Shown here: piece after piece, positions 37,301 to 49,457 of the stretch
Position numbering within the stretch: the first letter of the stretch is position 1
How the letters are laid out: the number at the start of each line of letters is the position of its first letter
Program-made: the position numbers and the translations under genes
Source: Mesocentrotus franciscanus
Taxonomy: Eukaryota > Echinodermata > Echinoidea > Camarodonta > Strongylocentrotidae
Direction: 5' to 3'
Length of the DNA stretch: 64,000 nucleotides
Assembly (NCBI GenBank): GCA_037976565.1
Contig: CP137672.1
Span: 35,604,737-35,668,736, forward strand
The notes under the pieces: generated by a model
Database searches by the model: none
Told to the model about the DNA's origin: nothing
The model's input: only the letters and a program-made list of their open reading frames with translations

Positions 37301-38935
37301 ACAGGCCCTTCAGGCTTTTACCCTTGCATCTGAGCTTCTAGATACTTGAACTTTAGCCTAAATCAGCCAGGAGAAGGCAAAATGCTTTAAGAAATAAGGA
37401 AGGGCATCTTTGCATAAAATTAACAAAAAGTATAAGGTACACATACTTATTAATATGTGTTAGGTATCGCACTTGAATAAAACTTTTTTTTAATCCCACA
37501 ATATTAACATTATTAAGAAATTTAGTATTTTAAACGGTAGAAAAATGCCCGTGAAACTATGTCATATTCCTCAACATAATTTATCACATTTCTGTTCAAT
37601 TCCTTAATCATGTTGATAGATAGAACGTTTCAACATTCTTTCTTCATTTTATGTTTGAATAAGAGGAGTATTATTTTGTTTTTAATCGAAAGTCACGAAA
37701 TCGAATGTTGACGGTGGGACAGAGGGCGTGAAAGAAAAAGAAATACAATGCGAATGAAAGGGGCAAATTTAGAAAGCATTTAATATGAGGAGGTAGACAA
37801 ATCATGGTAACAGTAAAGAACAAAAATACGGAATGACGGATAGAGAATAATCAATCACCGAGAGGCGATTACCAGAAACATTAGAGATACAGAGAGTGTG
37901 ATATGATAAGAGAACTACAAGGCGGTGCACTATAGGGGAAGGTGATGGGTGTTCTATGAAATAGACCAAAGAGGAGATAGATAAAGTCTATTATGAATGA
38001 AATTAATTCACCCCTTCAAAAAAGGACGACTGAGAATTATTATAGTTTTACAGTAGACAAAAATGAAATGTTTATTTTTCATTCTTAAAATAGACTGTCC
38101 AAAAATGTGAACAAAATTGGTCGGAACCAAGATTTACGACAAGTAGCCTTTTATTCTTTATGAAACAAATGACCAACGTGTACATGTATAACAATGTGGG
38201 TACATACATTATAATCTAATCTACATGATATTCGGCAACAAGATGGACGACTTCTTTCTAGCTCCACAACAGTCTCAATGACCAACTACATATATTTTCC
38301 ACATAATAATAATCTGAACTTAACAAAAACAGCTGTTTCTTAAACCCTAGCGTTGTAAATTGAGATGTTTTGTTTTTTATTTGGGACGGAGGCACGGTAG
38401 AGAAAAACGACTTGCAGACAGTGCAGTTCATCTTCCTCTTCATCGAAATTAATGAGATAACAATCGATCTATCCCCATTAATGGTAGCCATGATGATGGT
38501 GACAGATATCCCGTGTTTATGAAAGCCGGCATGTAGAACTCAGTGATGAATGAAAGCCCTGCGGATACCGAGAAAGGATAACAATCTTTTAAAGGGCGTT
38601 CCGTTAACCGCGGGAGCGTACATCTGCATTTCAAATTTCCCCGATTTTTAGGAGCCGGTAGATGAACTCGGTTAACCTATCATTATAATCCTGCGGATAG
38701 TTACTGAGTAACTATAATCAAAATTGACAATATCAGTAATTTTTTTCTTAGCAGCATACATCACATCGTCCTAAAGCATGTATAATTTTACAAAACTGTT
38801 GTATCTTTCATTACCCACTGATGAAACGCAAATATGTGAACTCACAAATTAAAAATCTTTAAATCGCCAAAGGTTTTATGCATTTGATTTACCCCTAATC
38901 AATTATTTCTTTATCATATGCAGAAAGAGAATAAG
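34320..38935. other. No recognised gene
   Basis: No supported coding sequence. The part 36000-37330 has higher complexity and slightly higher GC than its surroundings and could contain decayed or exonic sequence. Frames are broken on all strands and I recognise no protein motif. An ATT run lies at 35922-35940. Confidence 0.4.
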
Positions 38936-38937
38936 AA

Positions 38938-38971
38938 AAGAGAGGGACATAGAATGAGAGAGAGAAAGAGT

Positions 38972-39002
<31 letters not shown>

Positions 39003-39006
39003 CAAG
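38938..39006. repeat. (GA)n purine tract
   Basis: GA-rich, pure from about 38970 to 38996. Confidence 0.88.
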
Positions 39007-40319
39007 AGATCAACCTATAAAAACTAACAACCCTCCTCACCCCTTGAAAGATGAGGTTTGTTCAAAGGGCCTCTATATTCGAAGACATTTCACACAATTC
39101 TGAAATCACAATTTTGATTTTATTTTAAAATGTCCAATCGTACTTTCAGGTCATTTAAATATGAATATTCTTCCAAAATATATATTTCTATGATGGAGAG
39201 GTTGAGTAGGATGCTAGTTTGTTCCATCACTGTCTCCGAACAGAACTCCTCCATGCTTGTGTCTAATAACATTTGACCCGTGAAGTTATATCCCTAACGC
39301 CTCGGTGGCTGGCTGGGCACTTGTTCGTATCAATTACGTAATCGATTGCACGTTGCCAAGGAAACAAGACGATGTCGTAAGGAAAGCACCATTATCGAAA
39401 CGGTCACCTACTGGGGTGAGATGACTCAAATATCAAGTTCAGAGTTACAGAAGTTAAAACATACTCTTTATTGTCTAAAAGAATTACATTTTACGCTCGC
39501 TAAAAGATACAAACAATTGATTTAGAAAATTGTGTTGATATTTAAAGAATAGCTTGTTAGATGCACCCTAAAATGATAGAAATAAAAGATGTTACAACAA
39601 CAGAGTATTCCTCTACCATGACTAAGTATATTCTTAGTAAAAGATTTGTTTCCAGCAAATATATATACAAAAAACATTAAAAGTACAATCTACATAATTA
39701 CACCATGACCTGCTGATGTACTACCATGTAATGTAATGTAGATTTTATCACTTTGTTACCCAAACACACACAAAACAAAAAAGGTATTGTTTCAGAATTT
39801 GACAAGAAATTGAGTGGCTGCCATCAATTCATTTCAAAATGTACTCCCGAGCGAGTTACATTTGACTTCTAGCATTTTTAATGTTCTATTATGAATATGA
39901 GCGTGCAACTTGGGGGTTATTATCGCATAATGTTAACACAGGTGACAAATTCTATGAAGCGCTAGTACAGACTTACAGAATATTAGTAAAATGTCACTTA
40001 CATGAATTGAAAATAAAGCAGCAACTTGACAAGAAATCGACTACTTCCTATCCTGAAATAGATGCAAATTACAGGGAACTGTTTTCTCGGAAATCCAAGG
40101 CTTAATCTCTTTTTTTACAGAAAGATTAGAGCGATGACAAATGGATGACATAAGGAAAGACATTAGATTGAGAATGAGAAGATAACAATAATTAACGTCG
40201 CCGAAAGATGTATGGATTTAGAAGAATTAAATGGAAAGATACGTGTAATATCACGAGTCAGAAAGCTAGGCCGTCGGAAAGAGCGGAAGAAAGAGGGAGG
40301 GGGAGTAGGGAAGAGGATC
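39007..40319. other. No recognised feature
   Basis: AT-rich with chance-length frames only. A GTTGCCAAGGAAAC word at 39352 resembles an RFX X-box, which is not evidence enough for a regulatory call. Confidence 0.45.
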
Positions 40320-40350
40320 AGAGAGGGACAGAGAGAGAGAGAGAGAGAGT
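40320..40350. repeat. (GA)n microsatellite
   Basis: A short GA run preceded by purine-rich sequence from about 40278. Confidence 0.85.
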
Positions 40351-43300
40351 AATAGGCAATCGTTATTGGGCAAATGATTAAAATGAAATTCCCCAAAGTT
40401 GGTCAACCGTAAACGCAATTACAATTTCCCGAAAATCGTACGATTTTATATCCAATTTAAGAGTAGAAAGAAGAATATGACCATTAAAACGGACTTATTT
40501 CGTTTAAGTTCATCACCTTACCGGTCTTTGACCATCAGAAAATCGGCCATTTTGTTCGTTTATCTGACCATCCAATCTCAAGGAAGCGTTTCAAGAGCCA
40601 GGCTTTCCTTACGACAATAGATAGCCAACTTCAAGTTCAGGCTGTCTAAGATTAGAGAGTTAACGAAGATATTGTTTCTGATTCTTCCACGATAATTTCT
40701 TACTCATCGCCATTACTGACTTTGTAGTTCAACAAGGGGTGCGAGTATTAAGCTTGCGTTTCTTTTTAGAGGTGCCTGTTACAGTTTCTTGATAGATAGT
40801 CAAGCCCATCCCCTCTCTCTTACATTAAAGGAGATGTGAACCTTTTCCAGGCTTAAGATATACTAAGTTATAAAAAAGAAGAAGAAAAAAAACTACTTAA
40901 AAACTGCCCTCAGAGTACAGCGATTGGACATTTGCTTTCGACGCAATTACATCAAGCGTCATGCCCGTTATGCCCTTTGTACACGAAATCCATTTGCCTG
41001 ACGTAGGGCTACGTCAGTGCCTGGTGCGGAGAGTGAATACTGTAAACAAAAGTAAACGCTGAGAGAACGATGCAAACATTGCGCTAAATTACCGGTACAT
41101 GCAAGGTAGTAATTGCCCCCATAGGCCTATTTAACGTAGTTAATAAAGCCATGAAATGGCGTCTCGTTCGCAACGTGTATAAGTCACTAAGTGTTATTTA
41201 AATTCTGTATTGCCTGCACTGATCAAGCCTCCGATGGCAATTAAAGAACGCGATGTTGGCACTATTTTACGTTGACTTTTGTACGAGCTCATTTTTACAT
41301 GGTGCGTCAAAGATAGTGCCAGACGTCGATGCAGTCCCACGCCAACACATGACCGTTCGTGTGCATCGAACATCATACTTCAAACTGAATTATTCCCGAT
41401 GACGTCAATTATTATGTGTATGTAAGAATCAGAAGGGCGTTATGGACTCCCATCCTATAACAATGAGTGAACGAGGTTCTAAACGGACAGGGTATATCGC
41501 TGATGCACACCAATTTCACTGTATTTTATTATATTTTTGTTTTCGCAAAAGGGATACAGAACCTTTAAATCAAAGAAAATGAAACCGGGGATAGAATTAA
41601 TGGAACAAGAGACAAAAACAAGGGAAAGAACTTGAGGGAAAATAAACACGGAACGCATTAAGATGGTGATAAATCGGTTCCTAACCCTTCTAGCTGATAA
41701 GGAGTGTACGAAGGAGGCCGCAATGAACCGAGAGGTAGTTTTAATCGGGTCCTTTTGAGGTAGTTAACATGTACTTAGTTTACAAAGGTGTTACAAGATT
41801 TCAAAGCACGAACATAAAAATATAGCAATATAACATAATGAGCAACTTTCAGCAAGAATGCTTGAGGAACGAACGTCTAAGAGGTAGGTATTTGAAAGAA
41901 AGCATGTCTGTGATGAAATCGAACGAGTTACATGTACATGTGCAGGTTTAGGTAAACTCTTGCGACATAGGGAACTTAGAGTCAGTGTCTCAGTTCAGAT
42001 ATACTGTATCTATACGTAAAATGCAATGCGATTAAGAAACTAACTATGATATATGAAGCAAGAAGACATGGAAAAAACAAAAGAGTAATCGCACCACCTA
42101 TTATTCTCTTAATCGTCATTAGGTGATTGAACACTCTTGATCACTTTATCACAATGTAATGGCTTCCTTCACAAGCAGTTATTCCCATTAAAAACAAATG
42201 TAGTCCCACATTTGTTATTTCGCTGCTGTTACCTAGGTCAGACTATTATGTATATACTAACTTTAACAAGGAATGAAAAGAAACATAAAAACGGTCACGT
42301 AAGAACCTCTTGTTTACGTGCTTGACTCGTTTTGACCTCTATACCTCTCAAAACATGACCGTGCATATAAATAGTTATACACGTGATGTCATAGATTACG
42401 TCAAGTGTAAGATAGACCTTTCAGCTTTTCGGGAATAAATTAGGTCACTCTTGTTGATATTTGGATACTATATTAGTACCGCTGCATAGGCTATACATTC
42501 GCCACTTATAGCAATACATAACAGGGATTTTTGTTCTCACTTAACATAATGATGTGTAAAGTCATTGGGTCTTTAATCCGTCCGATACATGAGATGCCAA
42601 AACAGCTATCCAATATTCCTGAAAAAGAAAATATTGTCTTTTCTACTTAACTTTGTAGATAGTATATGAAATGGGAATTAAGATAGCATAGTCATATCTA
42701 AAATATGAATACAGTCACATCCTTACATTAAAGAGCGTTCTTTTTCATGTGACACTGCCACATTGCTATATTGCAACATGTGAATGAACAAAAAAACAGT
42801 AGACCTGTTCTGACATACTCAGCCTTTTCTTCAGGAAAATTCTCTCAAAACCTCGACACGCGAAGTATCTCATTTCTTGAATTTTCTGAGCACTCTAAAT
42901 CACGTGAAGATATGAACACATTTTACCAAAAGAGCGCGAAATTAACAGGAGTCTATCGTCTGCTGAGAGCTAGAAAGGCATTAACTCTTTTGCTTTTACT
43001 CTGATTTATCGCCCTTCTGGCTTTCGACAAACGGTATCATCATTGCCGTAGTATTCAAGGCGACTTTTGTGCCTTCCAAATAATCCTAAAATGAAATAAA
43101 ACTAAAAGGCCTGATATCCGCCCATCTGTGACGTAATAATATATACGTATCTCATTCCCCGTGAAAGGACTTTTTAAAAGGTTCTACCCAGAATCGAGCA
43201 TTTTTACGGTATCCTGACCTTTAAAACAGCGCCGGACATCAAAAACAGCAGGGCTTCTCAAAATGGGAACTAACTGAAACAAATGAAATTTTAAGATAAG

Positions 43301-46300
43301 GATAGAGCCGCCGATGAATACATAAAGTCTGAGGCAAAGTGACTCCACTGATTTTAAGACAAGTAAAAGAGGGTTAACACATTCAAATATGGTAAAAACA
43401 AAAAGGTTAACAGTTGGCAACAAGAGGATGTTTGCAAGAATGCATATGGCCATGAAGAAAAATGTGCATCAAATAAATGTGAAATACAGGTAAGGAGGAA
43501 ATTAATGGAGAAAACTAGAATGAAATGTAATTAATGTGTAAATAGAAATCGGGAGGAAAGAGTGAAATCTTTACCCCTAAGTATATTATTTACCAGGTAT
43601 ATATATAATTTACCTTGGTTACAGTCTTAATAGAGGAAAGGACATGAACGAAAATGGTAAAATACAGGAAACTGAATTCCTGATTGACTATAACGTACAT
43701 GTACATAGTTTTTCCGTTGACCTTTTGTCCAGGGCAAGAATGTCACAATGACATCATCGCAGAGATGATGACGTCACAATAAATACCGACCCGTGTTCAT
43801 CAACTTTCAATTATTGAGTCGTTATATTGAGCCAGTGGTCTCCATAACTTTGAGCGTAAAGTCGTTTTTGGTCGCTTTTGAAGGAAATTCTGCATCCAGA
43901 ATGAGCAATATTATGTCGTATATGACCTGGGCACTTTGGCATAAAAGTGCAGAAGAATCAAGTGATTTTGATAATTTGCACTTTTCCATGAAAACATGAT
44001 AGCATCATGATAAAACATGAAATGAGAGATTTACAGGACAGTGCCATGAGCAGAATGTTTCTAGAATTGGATATTATTGAGAGGTTGAGAGGATGAGGGA
44101 TATTCCATGAAATATTTCCTCAAATGATTGACTGTAGAGACGAGACTCGAATTAATATTTCCTTGCCTGAATCATACAATACCATTCACTTTTCATCTTT
44201 CATTATTCATCTGCAAGATTTCGTATGTCTGAAAGGACATGTGCATCAATAGCAACAATATGAGAAAAGTACATTGGAAATCTTGTTTGAGTATATTGTA
44301 CTACCTACAACTTCTCAAAAACCCATTACCGTAAAAACTACTCGTAAAAAAACCTGACAGCATTCGAAAATGAAGGAAACCAAAGGTGACTCTTTCTTGT
44401 TCGGCCAGGTGGCATAACTTACTTTATAACATCTAAATCACTATTATTACACTTTACAATATAACGTCTTTATATCCACTTACACCTACTGGTTATTCAC
44501 ATGCGTCAGCTAATATGAAAGATATCTGATGAATTGATTTGTGTGACATCCAATGGGCATTACAACTGAGGTAAAGGTGTTTGCCCATGTTTCTGCCACA
44601 AGAAAAGAAAAAGTGCTAAGAAAAGTTGGTACTTGTGGAAGCTATAAATCTAGGAAGATAATATCATTTCATGTGCAGTTGGAATGACCTCTCGTTGAAT
44701 GTACTTTCTCTCTAATCCCATCCCCATGTAATCCCCTACCTCATCTGATCCCATGTTTCTTCAAGAATCCCCAAGAAACCTGGTATGGATGGTGATGATA
44801 CTGATTATAAGAAGGAAAGTGGATACTTCATTCTTCCTTCATCATGACATAGGAGGTCTTTTTTCTCGTATTTGCCTAGAGCTGTCCCAGGCTAAACGTC
44901 AATTGCTTATGTTGGCGATCGCGAAACCTGAATTAATTTCCGCCCACAAAAAAAGTTACAGCGCTCTACCGTCCAGTTTCTAATCCGTCCAGTATTGTGG
45001 CTAGTCTTCATTCCCAGTCTCTTATCGTTACAGTCTCTTATCGTTACGTGGGTACCCAATTTCAATAAAAAAAAAACAATATGAAATAACTTTAAAGCAA
45101 TCGGTATATAAAGCTACAGGCACAAGCTAATTGATGCCTAAATAATGCCTAAATGATGCCTAAATAAGACAAATTTTCAAGCAAATGAAAAGAAAAAACG
45201 GTAACATGCAGAAAGTAATTTGTGAGCTTGTGCATATTTGGTTCTTGAACGTAATTACTAGATGGTTCAATAACTTCTACCAAGTTTGTTCCAGACTGTT
45301 TTCACAAACATAAAAACATTTGAAGAGTATGGAAAGTTTGAACATGAAGTAGACTCTCCATAATCATATTGGAGGATATGATGAAATATTGATAATTCGT
45401 TAAATTTACATTAATAAAATCGTATTTGTAGGATTAAAGATTTAGGTGACTGCATTGCTCTTCCTCTCATAGCAACTAAAAAAATGCATTTATTTATGAA
45501 AAATCTTATGACGTATCATTCTATTTGGTTTACTCCCATATAAATGAACAAACCATTAAAAACGTACGATTGATTTACATGTTTATCGAAAACTTGTCGG
45601 TTGATAAGAAACGACTCAAGCGTGTTTCAAATCGTAATCCATGTGTAAATAATAAAGTTTGACAAAAGATGAAATTTACGACCTGCTATAATGATCTTCA
45701 GTCTGCTACTCATATACTAGTCTTTAATGCCAATTTTTGTATTAAGGGAATTCTTGCTGTATGTACCACGTCTATTATCACAGAAATAATGATAGTACGT
45801 TGAAATCAAGCTCAAGGCAGTCAAACCATAAGTTAACAAAAATATGAATGTGAAAATTTGAACCACAGCAAGTGGAAAATTGATTTATTAAAATATGCAG
45901 ATCAATAATAACCATACCAAGTTATCTTTTAAAACATGCATGGGTTAACATACTAATGAGTTATCATAAAAAAGTCGAAGGTATAGAAATAGAAAAATTA
46001 CCGTAATTTTATTTAGTTTTCAAACCTGTAATTTTATTTGTCGTGTGTCAACTTGTAGAAAATGTAACAACCATTATAATAAAACTTCCATTGCGATCAC
46101 TCGAATCTGATTTCCATAAACTACAGGCTGTTGAAGGAGACTATTTCCTCATACAAGTTTACATTCCGTGGTACATCGCCTGTTTAAATACAACTCTCGT
46201 TTCACATCACACTTTCCTCGAAATTGTCCCCATAGACGGTCATATCTTTGTATTGTGTCTAGGGCGCGCTCAAAATTAATGTCGGTTTTGTATATTTATA

Positions 46301-46647
46301 TTTCCATCACCGTTGATCATCTTCTTCTACCCTGGCTGAAACGGTTTCCACTTAATTTTATGACTGCGCCAGATTTAAGATCGCATGATTACATTTATTT
46401 CTGAAGAACATGACGGACTTGCTTATTTGTTCATTTTTTTTCCTCTTGCACTGGCAGAAAATAATGTTTTGGATGTATAGAGAAAAAGCATTTCTGAAAA
46501 TATCTTATTTGAAAGAGGAATTTAAAATCGATTTGGATATATCACAAGAACATTCCTATTTTGTCAATTTGTAAGAAAATGTTTTTTTATTTTCTTTTCT
46601 TCAGTGGGGGGAGGGGGTTTCTATTGTTATGATGGAGGGTATTGCAG
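40351..46647. other. No recognised gene
   Basis: A long AT-rich stretch. Small items only: CAGTCTCTTATCGTTA directly duplicated at about 45014-45045, three ATGCCTAAAT-type repeats at 45136-45165, and a GATGACGTCAC word at 43767. Frames reach 89 codons without recognisable similarity. Confidence 0.45.
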
Positions 46648-46650
46648 TTA

Positions 46651-47152
46651 GGCCTTAAAAAAAGATGTTGTATTGCCCTTTAGGTGCCAAAACATGGGTC
46701 GGTCGGTCGGAAATCTTTTTTTTTTTTACTTTTTTTTTTTGAGTGCCTTCAAAACGTGTCACGAATGAAGTGTTGTGAGCCTTTCCGTGGAAACTCTAAA
46801 CAGCGACCGTCGCCCAAAAAATTCAAAACCGGGAACGTCGCCCAAATCTCCCTGGTTTCTAGCTGGTGCAGTGCATGGTATATACACGTACACGAGGCCG
46901 GGGTCTACATGCATGTTTACGCTAGCAGGATTTTGAAACTATATGGAAGAAGACGAGAGAGAATTTGGGAATAGTTTGATGATTTTATGCATTTTTTATC
47001 CCATATTTAAACAAACAAAATACATACTTTTTTATTCATTTGAATTTTTTTTTTAAACGGTGAAAAAAAAACTTTTTAAAAAGCCGACCGTAGATTTTCA
47101 GATTTTTGGGTCGGTCGCAAAGGGCAATACAACATCTTTTTTTGTTAAGGCC
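46651..47152. mobile_element. MITE, PIF/Harbinger-like
   Basis: This 502 bp element has nearly identical inverted ends. The left end starts GGCCTTAAAAAAAGATG and continues TTGTATTGCCCTTT. The right end is the reverse complement of GGCCTTAACAAAAAAAGATG, also continuing TTGTATTGCCCTTT. TTA flanks both sides (46648-46650 and 47153-47155) as a 3 bp target duplication. Just inside the ends are GGTCGGTCGG and its counterpart CGACCGACC. A 96-codon frame (46684-46974) spans T-runs and is not recognisable as a transposase. Few differences between the arms suggest a fairly recent insertion. Confidence 0.88.
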
Positions 47153-47155
47153 TTA

Positions 47156-48840
47156 CTGAAATATAGAGAAGACGGGTTATAGTTAGTTCGAAAGACAGAA
47201 ATCGAATCATTTTCATAACAAACATTATAGACATCTTTGGTAAAATTGTGACATAAAAATAGTCTTGATCGTTATGATGAAGTGTTTGACTCATTGTGAT
47301 CACAGATATGTCTGTGGTGACCCAACAATTGAAACACTGGTCAAGGAGTCAAAATATTCTCTTTTGGATGCGGTCAAGATGTCAGAAATCAGTGCCAGTG
47401 GTCACCTAATCACAGAGAGTGGCGCAGGAGTCATGAAGGTTGTAAGAAGCAAACCTGTGGAGGGGAGTTTTCAATCAACGTTCCTTGCCTTGAAGTTGGG
47501 CGAATTAATGGGACATTTGAGCTTAAATTTACGACGCCGTTTTTGTGACCGACAGCGGATTGTTAAAAGGTAAAAGCAGTATATCTGTGTGTGCAGCTGT
47601 GACCGGTAATACAAGCCATGAAACGGTCATAGTACTTCTCGTGGAGGGCTCGAGTATCACTTGGCGTATCTGTCACCGCTTCCGGGCATTCGTTCATCGC
47701 ATGATGACCGCTCATTGGTCAATCAGGCCAATCACGTGCTAATGAATTCGATGTAGCGTATGCTATGAAAGGAAAATGGCACCACTTAAAGTATCGCAAT
47801 CGATTGAGATGTACAAAATAAGTAGTTTCTATGCTTTTCTCTCTTTTTCCCTTGTGATTAATTTTTAAAGCCTGTCTGCACTAGTTTGGCCAGGAGGGAT
47901 TAGTTTGGCCAGGAGGGATTAGACTTCCCAGCGTGGTCACTGACAGGTGGTTATCTCATCAACTCAGCTCTCAATTAACATAAGAAAAGGGGGATCATGG
48001 GGGACCAACGGGCACCGCTTAGGCATTGTTTGCTATATAGAGGGAGCAAGTAGCTACAAGTAGTGCAGTCCCGCTTTAACATATCCAATCGCAATCTATA
48101 TATATGTGCTACATACTGAATTTCCGTACAAAGCTCAATGTCTTCTGTCATTTACTTATCGACAGTTTGGGTCCACAAGTTGTTGGGCTTCTAAAAAATC
48201 ATGCTCTTTGGTAAACGTTATAACAAAATATTCTAAATGGGCTTAAAATATGGTCGAGAAGCTCTATAAATACAATTTTCTAAGGCACTTGATCAGAAAT
48301 TCAAAAGACCGGGATGATTAAGATATACCACATATAAATCAAACACCACTGAAGCAAAACAGTCGTTTAATTATGTTCACAAAGGGCAACATCATGACTC
48401 TGTAGCCTAAGTCCAATAATATGAAGCTTCGGTTTGCTTGACGTGCTCAGGGAACATAAATGATTGCGCAAATCCACCACGTACAGGTTACAGAGCTCTC
48501 CTTTAAACTTTCCGTGAGTCAATATTCGCATTCCAGCGCAAATATCATTGTCACTATTCATGATTCCCTACACTGGAGCATCATGGGGATTCATTCCATC
48601 CAGTGAACAAATCTCTAATACACGATCATGTCCTGGGGCACTCCGGGGGGGGGGGTATGGATGGGGGCTTGCGTACGCCCTTTTGTGCGGAGTAGTGGAG
48701 CGTGTTTTGTATAATCGCCGCTGTTATGACTTTTCGTTTGACTCATCGAAAGGTTTTCGATATGAAATTAATGTATGAATCTGTAAATATCGTGTGCTGA
48801 ATGTAACTCACTATCGGGAATAAAGACAAGTTGGAATGAT
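47156..48840. other. No recognised gene; one 19 bp duplication
   Basis: TAGTTTGGCCAGGAGGGAT occurs twice head to tail (47882-47919). Two overlapping frames (47265-47573 and 47545-47742) have ordinary composition but no recognisable domain. A G run lies near 48645-48654. Confidence 0.45.
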
Positions 48841-49315
48841 GTTGGTCCAATCCTACGTTGTCCAAACTCCAGTTTGTCTACGTGTATCCACATTATGTCT
48901 CATAACAGTATGTCTATTTCCATCATGAGGCCGAATCATCATTTTGTCTGTATTTCACGTTATCAATATATAATGCCCCATTAGGCAATTATTTATTTAG
49001 TCTAAGTACCATTGTGTCTAATTCTCGAGATTGACAACTTACCTAAAATGCCGGATAGGGGTACGGACAGATTTGACATGGCACTTGAATACGAGACTTA
49101 ATATGCAGTATAATATGGAAACAGCCCAGTTGATCATCAGACCAAATAATGATTAGACTTCAAGAAATTCAAATAATCCGATCATTATACCATGTAGATA
49201 ATAGGCAAAATATTAAGAGCTATAAACCAGTTAGACAGACACTAGAAACACTGGGTATAGACGAACTTTGATAGGGCGAGCTGGATACGGGACAAATCGG
49301 AATTGGACCAAGGGA
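48841..49315. mobile_element. Foldback-like element with ~15 bp repeats
   Basis: The left end TTGGTCCAATCCTACG then TTGTCC (48842-48863) is matched by an inverted right end, TTGGTCCAATTCCGAT then TTGTCC, read on the minus strand from about 49311. Inside the left end GTCY recurs at 48845, 48860, 48876, (48897) and 48912, mostly 15-16 bp apart. At the right end GGAC/GGGAC are also 15 bp apart (49291 and 49306). No coding capacity. The arms are short and diverged, and no target duplication was found. Confidence 0.5.
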
Positions 49316-49457
49316 AATAAGCACGATAGACGGTACGCAATCAAATGATATGATTGATTTACCAATCAAAATAGGCAATACAAGTCATTGTAATATTTAC
49401 AACATTTTGAAAGATTCATACGAGTTAATCATGAAAAAGACCAGAAAAGATTGGTAC

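Noticed and set aside
36000..37330. Higher-complexity stretch that might be a decayed gene or retroelement
   Set aside because: No frame stays open and no protein motif could be read on either strand.
46684..46974. 96-codon frame as a MITE-encoded protein
   Set aside because: It crosses T-runs and GGTCGG repeats, and no transposase or DNA-binding motif is visible.
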